Of a stretch of 64,000 nt of DNA, positions 24,791-34,852 are shown piece by piece. The notes under the pieces are model-generated. The model did not search any database. It was not told the DNA's origin and worked only from the letters and a program-made list of their open reading frames with translations. Both the position numbers and the translations under genes were made by a program. The stretch spans positions 3,286,001-3,350,000 of the forward strand of contig NC_089178.1 of assembly GCF_947507565.1 (NCBI RefSeq). The letters are read 5' to 3'. Origin of the DNA: Oscarella lobularis. Taxonomy: Eukaryota > Porifera > Homoscleromorpha > Homosclerophorida > Oscarellidae. Numbering within the stretch: the stretch's first letter is position 1; every line of letters begins with the position of its first letter.

Positions 24791-27700
24791 CTAAACGAAT
24801 GTTGCGTACTTTTCATCCCCGTGCGCAATTGAGGACTCAGCCGCTTCATGCTTGGCAACGTTGTATGTTTGATTTGGCGTCAATATCTTCCAGACTAGTA
24901 TGGTAAAGAAGACAACCGCGATCAGGACAATTATAATGGCAAGCACAATTAGACCAATGGCTGTTGTGCTAAGACCGGTGTCAGCTTGCTGCGGTGCAGG
25001 CGACGACGTGCTGCCCAAAATCTCATCCAAAGTTGTTTCACAATAATCTCCTGTGAAAGACGAGGAGCAGAGACAGTGAAATTGACCAGACGCAGAGTCG
25101 TTGCACGTCCCATCATTGACGCACGGCTGACTTGCACAGGGCAAAATAATGTTTTCCGAATTAGTGTCTTCACGGAGTTGCACAAAATCGTCCATATTGG
25201 TTTCACAAAGTTTGCCTGAGTAACCTCCTGAACAGGAACAGTTAAATCCGCCTACAAGGTTCGTGCAGGTTCCGCCATTATGACATGGCTTAGAAGTAGG
25301 AGAACACTCGTTGATGTCTCTTTCACAGAGATTGCCCGTGAAACCATTCGGACAGGAACAGTTGAATCTGTCGATAGATTGTGCACAGGTGCCGCCATTT
25401 TGACAAGGCTGAGACAAACACTCGTCGATGTCGTTTTCGCAGACACTGCCAGTGTACCCTTCTCGGCACAAACAGCTGAAACCGTTAATGCCAACTTGTG
25501 AACAATTGCCGCCGTTTTGACAGGGTTGAGACAAACACTCATTGATGTCGCTTTCACAGAGACTGCCGGTGTAACCATTTGGACAAGAACAGTTGAATCC
25601 GCCAATAAATTGCGTACAGGTACCGCCATTTTGACAGAGCTGGGAAGAACACTCATCGATGTCGCTTTCGCAAAGTCTGCCTGTGAAACCCCGCAAACAG
25701 GAACAGTTGAAACTGCCAATAAATTGCGTACAGATACCTCCATTTCGACAGGGTTGGGAAGAACACTCGTTGATGTCGCTTTCGCAGACACCGCCGGTGT
25801 AACCATTCGGACAGGAGCAGTTGAAGCTGCCAATAACATTTTGAGAACAGGACCCGCCATTTTGGCAGGGCTGAGAAGAACACTCGTTGATGTCACTTTC
25901 ACAGACAGTGCCTGTGTAACCTCTCAGACAGGAACAGTTGAAGCTGCCAATAAATTGTGTACAGGTACCCCCATTTTGACAGGGTTGGGAAGAACACTCG
26001 TTGATGTCGTTTTCGCAAAGTCTGCCTGTGTAACCCCTCGGGCAGGAACAGTTAAAGCTGCCGATTACATTTTGAGAACAGGTACCTCCATTTTGGCAGG
26101 GCTGAGAGGAGCACTCGTCGATGTCGCTTTCACAGAGACTGCCGGTGTAACCTCTCAGACAGGAACAGTTAAATCTGCCAATAAATTGTGTACAGGTACC
26201 CCCATTTTGACAGGGTTGGGAAGAACACTCGTTGATGTCGTTTTCGCAAAGTCTGCCTGTGTAACCCCTCGGGCAGGAACAGTTAAAGCTGCCGATTACA
26301 TTTTGAGAACAGGTACCTCCATTTTGGCAGGGCTGAGAGGAGCACTCGTCGATGTCGCTTTCACAGAGACTGCCGGTGTAACCTCTCAGACAGGAACAGT
26401 TAAATCTGCCAATAAATTGTGTACAGGTACCCCCATTTTGACATGGCTGAGAAGAACACTCGTTGATGTCACTTTCACAAAGTCTGCCTGTGTAACCTCT
26501 GGGACAGGAACAGTTGAAGCTGCCAATGAGGTTTTGAGAACAGTCACCTCCATTTTGACAGGGTTGAGAGGAGCACTCGTTGATGTCACTTTCACAGACA
26601 GTGCCTGTGTAACCTCTCAGACAAGAACAGTTGAAACTGCCAATAAATTGTGTACAGGTACCCCCATTTTGACAGGGTTGGGAAGAACACTCGTTGATGT
26701 CGCTTTCGCAAAGTCTTCCTGTGTAACCTCTCGGGCAGGAACAGTTGAAACTGCCAATAAAATCTTGAGAACAGTTACCTCCATTTTGACAGGGCTGAGA
26801 CGAGCACTCGTCGATGTCGCTTTCACAAAGACTGCCGGTGTAACCATTTGGACAGGAGCAGTTAAACCCGTCAATAAATTGTGTACAGGTACCTCCATTT
26901 TGACAGGGTTGGGAAGAGCACTCGTTGATGTCACTTTCACAAAGTCTGCCTGTGTAACCTCTCGGACAAGAACAGTTGAAACTGCCAATAAATTGTGTAC
27001 AGGTACCCCCATTTTGACAGGGCTGGGAGGAGCATTCGTCGATGTCGCTTTCACAAAAACTGCCGGTGTAACCATCTGGGCAAGAACAGTTGAAGCTCCC
27101 AATAACATTTTGAGAACAGGACCCGCCATTTTGGCAGGGTTGAGAAGAACACTCGTTGATGTCGCTTTCGCAAAGTCTGCCTGTGTAACCTCTTGGACAG
27201 GAACAGTTGAAACTGCCAATGAAATTTTGAGAACAGTTACCTCCATTTTGACAGGGCTGAGAGGAGCACTCGTTGATGTCACTTTCGCACAGAATGCCTG
27301 TGTAACCCCTTAAACAGGAACAGTTGAAACTGCCAATAACATTTTGAGAACAGGTCCCTCCATTTTGACAGGGCTGAGAGGAGCACTCGTTGATGTCGCT
27401 TTCACAGACACCGCCGGTGTAACCATTTGGGCAAGAACAGTTGAAGCTGCCAATAGAATTTTGAGAACAGGACCCGCCATTTTGGCAGGGCTGGGAAGAA
27501 CACTCGTTGATGTCGCTTTCGCAAAGTCTGCCTGTGTAGCCTCTTGGACAGGAACAATTGAAACTGCCAATAAATTGTGTGCAGGTACCCCCATTTTGAC
27601 AGGGCTGAGAGGAGCACTCGTCGATGTCACTTTCGCACAGAATGCCTGTGTAACCTCTCAAACAGGAACAGTTGAAGCTGCCAATAACATTCTGAGAACA

Positions 27701-29559
27701 GGACCCTCCATTTTGGCAGGGCTGGGAAGAACACTCGTTGATGTCACTTTCACAAACTCTGCCAGTGAAACCATTTGGACAGGAACAGTTGAAACCGTCA
27801 ATAAATTGTGTACAGGTACCTCCATTTTGACAGGGCTGAGAAGAACACTCGTTGATGTCGCTTTCGCAAAGTCTGCCTGTGTACCCTCTTGGACAGGAAC
27901 AGTTAAATCCGCCAAATAAGTTTGCACAGGTTCCGCCATTTGCACAAGGTTTATAAGAACACTCGTCGATGTCACTTTCGCAAAGATTGCCCGTGAAACC
28001 ATTTTGACAGGAACAATTAAATCCGCCGAAGAAGTTTGTACAATTACCGCCGTTTTGGCAAGGCGGCATAGAAGAGCACTCGTCGATGTCACTCTCACAA
28101 ACTCTGCCGGTGAAACGTTTTTGACAAGAACAGCTGAATCCGTCAATAAACTGTGTACAGTTTCCGCCATTCTGGCAAGGCTGAGACGAACACTCGTCAA
28201 TGTCACTTTCACAAAGTTCGCCTGTGTAACCTCTTGGACAGGAACAGTTGAAATAGCCAATCAAGTCTGTACAGGTACCGCCATTTTGACACGGCGTAGA
28301 AAAACATTCGTTGATGTCACTTTCGCACAAACTCCCAGTGTAACCAATTTGACAGGAACAGTTGAAGCTGTCAATAGATTGCGTACAGGTGCCGCCGTTT
28401 GAACAAGGTCGAGACAGACACTCGTCGATGTCACTTTCGCAGAGACTGCCCGTGTAACCAGATGGACAGGAACAGTTAAATACGCCAATAAACTGCGTAC
28501 AGGTAGCGCCGTTTTGACAAGGCTGAGACGAGCACTCGTCGATGTCACTTTCACAAAGTTCGCCTGTGTAACCTCTTGGACAAGAGCAGTTGAAATAGCC
28601 AATCAAGTCTGAACAGGTACCGCCATTTTGACACGGCATAGAAAAACATTCGTTGATGTCACTTTCGCACAAACTCCCCGTGTAACCGTTTTGACAGGAA
28701 CAGTTAAATCTGTCAATAAATTGTGTGCAGTTACCCCTATTTTGACAGGGTTGAGAAGAGCACTCGTCGATGTCACTTTCACAACGTTCGCCTGTGTAAC
28801 CTCTTGGACAGGAACAGTTAAATCCGCCAATAAATTGCGTACAGGTACCGCCGTTTTGACAAGGCTGAGACAAGCACTCGTCGATGTCGCTTTCGCAGAG
28901 GTAGCCAGTCCAACCTGGCGGACACGAGCAAAATAGACCGAACGTTTCGTTCACGCAAGTGCCTCTCACACACGGATAAACGTCATCAAGGCATGTACAA
29001 ATGTGACTAGATGGTGATACATCAATGCACGAACTGTTCAAACATGACGACTCGGAGACCAGGGCGCACGAACCGTTGACGGCGGCGGTAACGTTAAATT
29101 CGCAGAGCGGACCAGTCCAGGACGAATCGCACGTACACGTGAAGGTGATGTCGTGACTTACGTCGTTGCACGTGCCGCCGTTACGGCACGGACTGGACGC
29201 GCACGGATGACCGCACGAAAAGCCGAATGGTTTGTCGACGCAAGTTGCATTAAAGCTTTCTTCACAGAATGAAGCGCCGTGACCGAAAGTTCCGCATCCT
29301 CCCACGAGGTGCTGAGCGCAGGTGTCTCCGTAGTATAAAACCCCTGGACATTGGCATGAAGGCGTCGGAGATGAAATGCACGTTGCGCCGTTACGACACG
29401 GATTGGACTGGCAGTAATCTTGGGCGCTCGGTGTTGGCTCGACGGTCTGGACGTCGACAGACGGCAGAACGATGGTAAGTACTAACAAGGCACGCTTTGC
29501 TTCATCGATCAGCACAACAGAAACACAGTTCACTTACACACAACGAGAGGTAAAGCCAT
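24791..29559 (-). CDS. Giant-exon EGF-array transmembrane protein (32 tandem calcium-binding EGF repeats)
   Basis: A large surface receptor or adhesion protein of about 1570 residues. Exon 1 (29538-29559) and the start of exon 2 (24791-29481) encode the signal peptide MALPLVVLLTIVLPSV, with a phase-1 intron. Five divergent EGF-like modules are followed by 32 calcium-binding EGF modules beginning DIDEC or DINEC, one final EGF, and a membrane helix (AIGLIVLAIIIVLIAVVFFTI). The tail is about 30 residues and ends YATFV. Most repeats carry consensus sites for O-glucose (CSSQPC), O-fucose (CQNGGTC), O-GlcNAc (C..GYTG..C) and an N-glycan (NCS), as in Notch. The Asp/Asn-hydroxylation position is mostly Gln. 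No Notch regulatory region, DSL, LNR or ankyrin domain is present. The near-identity of the central repeats shows recent internal amplification. Confidence 0.92.
25290..28905 (-). repeat. Coding tandem array of 114/117-bp EGF units
   Basis: Thirty-two units of 114 or 117 bp, each one EGF module, lie head to tail inside one exon. The units between about 25700 and 27900 are near-identical at DNA level, while the flanking ones diverge. This gradient suggests homogenisation by unequal exchange in the centre. Confidence 0.92.
25959..26420 (-). repeat. Perfect 231-bp tandem duplication (two EGF modules per unit)
   Basis: The segments 25959-26189 and 26190-26420 are identical by eye over the whole unit, including synonymous sites. 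A partial third start follows at 26421 and then diverges. This is a very recent two-module duplication or gene-conversion event; it could also be an assembly or allele artefact. Confidence 0.88.
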
Positions 29560-29738
29560 TGCGATCGACTCTCTGAGAACAAAGAACGACAACTGGCGCT
29601 TGCGCGTCAATTCGACACTTTCTCCGACACTTTACTTTTCGAGCGCAAACGCGCAACACGTGCGACCAACACGTGCGACACCAACACAGACACCGGATTA
29701 AAATTACGCACCAATTAGTCTGTACAATCCTCCCTTTT

Positions 29739-32700
29739 TCAGAACGTCGTCTTGTGCTTCTTGACTTCAACCATGATGTGATGAATGTTGATCAGTTCGC
29801 TTCGAACGGCCATCGCTTTCAAAGGCGGATGAGAAAAGAGCTTCGTAAAGCGATGATAGTATTGAATCAACTGCATCAACGCTCTCTAACAGAAGCGAGG
29901 AACGATTTGAAAGTGACAACGTGAAACGGTTCTAGTTCTATAGCTACCCATTTGGCACCCGCAAAGGTCTAGACCCCCCCCCCCCCCCCCCCGTCTGACT
30001 CTCTCCCCGAGTATGGTATTATACCTGCAGTATAGCCGTGCCGTTTTTGAAATTCGAAAAGGAGCGCATCACCTCCTGGTCGATCGACTCGATTCCCCTT
30101 TTCCAATCAGCCGAAAATCCGCGAACGAGTTGCTCCATGTGACCTGAGAAAGAAAAGATGCACGTAGCATTGACTACTGCCTTCAAGGAGCCTACGTTCG
30201 TCGGCTTGTAGCGGTCTCTTTCGTTCCAGACGTACGTCGGCGTCCTTCACGAATCCAATCATACCGCCAAAGCCAGGAGCCAAAATCTTTCATTATACTT
30301 ATCAATATATCTAAGAGAGGATATGAAGTCCCTAGTTCACCTCTTCGACGAATTCCTGCGTTCTTGCGGTAAGTAGCTGCTGAAAACTCTCCGTCTCCTT
30401 CGCGTCTGTTGTCCTCTCCTAAACCGACGTTTACGACGATCTATTTTTTTAATTTTATTTCTACCGTTAGAACTGCCAGCATCATGTCGTAGTTGTTAAT
30501 GAGAAAGATCAGCTGCTCTTTTCTGCCGGGAAACTCGGCAGCCAGCCGCAATATAAAGTTTTCGACTTCGGATTGAAGGGAAGCAAGGCTTCGCTTAACC
30601 TTCATAAAAAAACATAGAGTAAAGATTCAAAAAATCAAAAGGGGTAGTACCCTTTCATCAGGATTAGCCTCATTAACGCCCACAATAGCGGCAGAAAATT
30701 CGGCATAGCGTCTCGTTATCTAATAGCTTAATTTAAAAAAATTCTAAAGACGATTGAGAGTGCGTCGCACATAATGAGGCATGATATCGACAGAGCCCAA
30801 TTTCTGTGGATCGCATTCTCGCACACTAGCTATATTCAATTCGACGATGTGATTGAACTGAGGCCAAAGAAGCGAGTCGACCTTCTCGAAGTATCTAAAA
30901 AAACGAAGACGTGCGTGCGTGCGTGAAGAAACCCAAGCATTCCGCATCTCGAACCGATCGAGAGCGGGAACGTTTCTACGATGCATGACGTCGCGAAACC
31001 GATCGCTGATGTGAATGCAAAGAAAAACTCCAATAGCGTCGTAGCAAGAATGAGCGTAATTCTCCATATTTTTCTAACGTGAAAAAGAGACGAAAATGAT
31101 GAGAAATATCTCTTTTTGGAATTATTTACCTGTAGAATTTGGAGCGTTCGACCGAATATGGCGTTGAACAAGGCGAGAGCGTCGTCTCCGTTGACCGTAA
31201 AAAAGTCGACGATAAACAAATACTCGCGACAGGCGTTGTCGAGTAAGGCATAATTCAAACTTCGGAACAAACTCTCGAAGGAGAACTGGAAAAAAATGCC
31301 GAGTTCCTTTTCATAAAAAAAAAAAAAACAATCCGATTGTGCTACCTTTTTCTCTGATTTTGCCGCCGCGTGAGGAACGATAATGGGATCCTCCAATTCC
31401 GTCGTGAGCACGCACGCCCTATCGCCTAAGGTAAAGACAGTAGACCTGTTTTTCAGAGGAACTCGACTGGCGGAAAAGAAGCCTGAAGAAATGCGTAAAT
31501 TACGAAAGACAGAACGAGGTCTATTTCGGTGCCTCTTTTCACTGTGTCCTCTGTAGCCATGAGATCATCCCTATCGGCAACGACTTCATACTGACGGCAA
31601 AACGATTTTTATATACCAAAATCTTATTTTTTTTGAAATTCTACCTGAAGTTTCATCAGTCTCGATTGATATGCCTTGAAATAGGAGTAAAGAACTTTGC
31701 TCATCGTGTCAATGTATTCGGTTTGGACTTCGGCTGCAATCTGTCGATGATGCGCGCTTAGGAACTCGTAAAAATATCTGTACAGTAGTCTCAACAGTAG
31801 TACTCTTCTTCTAAGAGTCTCCCTTACCGGAATTTCAACATGTTGTGCTGTATAACTTGGTAGTCTTTCAGCGGCTTACGAAACTGAGCAACCAACGTCA
31901 TTAGCGAATCTCTTACTTTAGACACCGCCTTTGTAGAAGAAGCAAACGATATAGAGAAGCAACTTGGAAATAAGATACGCGTTTTTCACTTTTATTCTCA
32001 ATCGTTCCAATACGTCCTTGACGTCGGCAATAGCGGCCGTGTCTCTGAACGATTGCAATTTGGCGAAATTGAGTTTGTGATCGAGTTCGTGCAACTGTTC
32101 GACGAATTGCTGTTCCAATGGGGGCGTGTCAAGAATGTGTCTAGACACTCAAAGTGAGGAAAAAAAGAGAGTCAATTTTTTCTTACGTACTTGACCATTC
32201 CGTCTGTGACAACGATGTCGTCCACAAATTGACTCAATTCGCCTTTGACCGACTATAGAAAAAAAAAGTCAAGTATAAATTATTTAATCTATGTATGATT
32301 TACCTGTCGATTCTTTAGCTTGATGTTCATAGACCAGGACTGCTCCTGTAGCGTCTGAATTTCCGTGCTAATGCTACCCAGATCTTCCTGCAAGAGAGAG
32401 AACTCAACGTCATTGGGGAAAAGAGATCTCCCATCGCGTTGTCACACCTGAAAAGTGCTAAGCATCTGCTCCATTCTCTATCATTCAAAAAATTAATTAA
32501 CTATAATTTCATCTCCCAAACCTAAACTGTACCTCTAGTATTGTATCGCACGATTGTATCTGTCTATGAAGCTTAGCTATGTGTCGACTCTCCTTGATGT
32601 CTGCACGCCTATATGTTAGTCGAGAAGTCACTATAAATTCTCCCTACATACAATCCTCTATCGATTGATTCTCGACGCCGAGTAGATCGGCTTCGATCTG

Positions 32701-33005
32701 TCGCGAATACTGCCTCAAGTCGACTCCCTGAACGCGGAAAGACGTTCGATGTCATTTCAACGTTATTGTTTCGATGGTTTGACCTTCCTGAGTGCCTCTT
32801 GTACGAGTTCGTCTTCCAAGTTCTCCTCGATGTGCTCGGGAACTTCGTCGAGTATGTAATCCTGCGACGTCAAATCGAGCTCGCCGAGATTCAGCTCTGG
32901 GATGTCCTGTGGGGGGAGAAGTAGGAGCTAGAGGCGACGTTACGAGGAAATAGCACGCACGTCGTCGCCTTCGACGGCTAGTTCGTCCACAAAAGCCTCG
33001 GCCAT
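29739..33005 (-). CDS. VPS52: VPS52, subunit of the GARP/EARP tethering complexes
   Basis: VPS52 tethers endosome-derived vesicles at the trans-Golgi network (GARP) and recycling endosomes (EARP). The start exon reads MAEAFVDELAVEGDD. It is followed by the family motif LDLTSQDYILDEVPEHIEENL and then ALRK-GVDLRQYSRQIE. Middle exons match the coiled-coil and central segments: LEDPIIVPH, YALLDNACREYLFIVDFF, HSCYDAIGVFLCIHI and VPALDRFE. The last exon ends VEVKKHKTTF with TGA at 29739-29741, as in animal VPS52. About 20 short introns interrupt it; one near the 3' end contains a 19-C run. Nothing suggests a break. It lies between the EGF gene and the ESCRT-I gene, all on the minus strand. Confidence 0.95.
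29974..29992. repeat. 19-nt poly-C tract in a VPS52 intron
   Basis: An uninterrupted run of 19 C (G on the sense strand of VPS52) directly follows AGA. Such runs are unstable and error-prone to sequence, and the length may not be exact. Confidence 0.95.
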
Positions 33006-33134
33006 GATTGCGGCTTGCTAGTTAGAATCGAATCGTGACGGCAGTTAGCGACTAGGAGAGTCAGCAAGGCCGAAATTCCACGACTCGGTTTGCAGTATTC
33101 GGGACAGTGAAGTGAACCACGTGCATTAGCAAAT

Positions 33135-33170
33135 GATGGATTGATGGATTGATGGATTGATGGATTGATT
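33135..33170. repeat. Short tandem repeat of 8-nt unit GATGGATT
   Basis: About four and a half copies of GATGGATT lie in the spacer between the VPS52 start and the MVB12-type stop. It is an ordinary microsatellite. Confidence 0.9.
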
Positions 33171-33228
33171 CATTCAATAAAAAGACCCAACAAAAATAGT
33201 AAGTTTTTGCTTAATTAAATAAATAAAA

Positions 33229-34692
33229 TTAGATAGCTAATAATCGCCCTGAAGCTTGGCCCTTTGATTTCGTTGATTTTGTTCTTGACTTCTTTGCATG
33301 TCTGTGCTTTCGCCGATGTTTTCTTTCACTTTCTTCAACTGACGTTTTCTTTGATCTAGGTGCAGCCAGTTTTTCAGTCGGTGCACTGCTGTCGCTAAAC
33401 AGGGTCTGCCGTTCCAATGCAAAGGGATAAGTGAACTTCAAACAAGCCCAATTTAAAAATAGAATACTCAGCAAATAACTGTATTACCTCGGCGTCAATT
33501 TTTTCCGGTGTTGGAATGTAAAGAGCATCAAGGTACGTCTAATGACGTCAAAAAAAGAGTAGAAAAGCAAAGAGACAAAATTTTTGTAATACCGTTTCTA
33601 GAATAGTTTCAAGAGAAAGACCCCCACTCCTATCCTTTATAACAAAGGGAAGTTCAGCCACATCTAACAGTGACACACAATCACAAACCATCAAAGCAAT
33701 TCAAAACAACGCTGGTACCTGTTACAGGTGCGCATGAAACCGGTCTAATGGATTGATGACGAGCACGAAGGGAAAGAGAACTCAATTCTCGATCAAATGA
33801 GTCACGATAATCTTTCTGCGATGCACTTTCCGGGTTGACAGCACCGTTTGCCTGACGAGAAAACAATAGATCTTCATCCGAATGTTCAGCACTTGAAGCT
33901 GGTTTATTGTCAATTTGTTTTGGAGCTCCGTGTCCATGATAAAAGAAGGGTCGAAAAAGACTGTAAGGTGCATTGGGATCTGCTTTCATAAGAGCACCGG
34001 GAATTCCTCCATATTGCACAGCAACGAGAATAGAATTGAGTTCACTGTTGAGCAGACTATAAAAAATTTGTGCAACGTCATTCGCTCTACCGACCCTATT
34101 GGAACATATCCATCTGGAACTGACTCCTTTTTACGAATGTTCACAAATATAATGTCGCAGACCGCTGATACAGCTTGCTCGCGATGTGATTTCTTTATGC
34201 AGATATTGACTTTTTTCAAAGCAGGAAGACCTAATAGGAATTAGGACACTTTCAATTTGTCATCTATTTCTATTTTAGAACACCACCGTCATTTCGCGTG
34301 TGACTGATGACTTCGTAAGTCATGGGCGAGGGCGTACCCTCTCGATGCAAATTTACATCTGATATGACCCAGTTGCCCTAGAGAAAGTTATAACAATGAG
34401 TTATTGAGACTGAAGCTGCAGCTGCAGCTTGTGAAAACGAACCCACGGCAAGGGAAACTCCCTCGTGATGACTAGAAACCTTCGGCCCTGTCCAAAGACA
34501 GCTTTATCTGCCAACTGTGCTGAATGACCACCGACCGTTCTATGGACCTTTGCAAAAAACGTTGCATTATTGCACGCCCACGCATTAGTCCCCTAACCTT
34601 ACCAGCGAATACCCGTGAGGACAGCCTTCCTTTTTGGAGACTATAGCCACGTCAGTAATTGGATCGTTCTCCGAGAGGGAGACCGACGACAT
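33229..34692 (-). CDS. MVB12: MABP-domain protein, MVB12-type ESCRT-I subunit
   Basis: MVB12 is the fourth subunit of ESCRT-I, which sorts ubiquitinated cargo into multivesicular bodies. The first exon begins MSSVSLSENDPITDVAIVSK and continues KEGCPHGYSL, the first blade of a MABP beta-prism. Following exons give RRFLVITREFP, GNWVISDVNLHR and finally KKVNICIKKSHREQAVSAVCDI, then VPDGYVPIG-LLNSEL. This parallels RKKRLC...AICDI...PPQYTFIGELN of human MVB12. The C-terminal half is hydrophilic, with an LPF-containing segment that could be a diverged UMA motif. It ends in a Lys/Arg-rich tail and TAA at 33229-33231. DENND4 proteins also carry MABP, but they are far longer and have DENN domains, absent here. 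One donor (GTCGGT, about 34090) is weak. The gene is divergent from BBS2. Confidence 0.8.
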
Positions 34693-34852
34693 AAACTCTT
34701 CACAACTGCACTGAACTTCCGCTTATGCTCTGGGGAAACGAACTTTTCCCCCCAGTTGCACACTGCGCAATACGTCATCGTCATCACACAGACGACGTCA
34801 TCATCTTCAGACGCTCCTCCTTCGTTCCCCGGACAACATCACATGAACAAAA
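34693..34852. promoter_or_regulatory. Divergent promoter between MVB12-type gene and BBS2
   Basis: Only 160 bases separate the two start codons, so both promoters and 5' UTRs must fit here. Near the middle are two CRE-like ACGTCA sites, around 34770-34800. An X-box-like palindrome lies close to the BBS2 ATG. Confidence 0.65.
34824..34837 (+). promoter_or_regulatory. Candidate X-box (RFX binding site) of BBS2
   Basis: GTTCCCCGGACAAC has the two X-box half-sites GTTCCC and GACAAC with a 2-nt spacer, 15 bases before the BBS2 ATG. X-boxes bound by RFX factors drive ciliary genes, including BBS genes, in other animals. The centre is CG rather than the usual AT. Confidence 0.6.

Noticed and set aside
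25517-27313. 598-residue open frame on the plus strand opposite the EGF array
   Set aside because: It is the mirror of the repeat: the periodic codon pattern keeps one antisense frame open. It has no signal peptide or independent motif, and the minus frame encodes proper EGF modules.
20941-29559. Calling either EGF gene Notch, Delta or Crumbs
   Set aside because: No LNR, DSL, laminin-G, ankyrin or PDZ-binding tail is visible; EGF number alone is not diagnostic.
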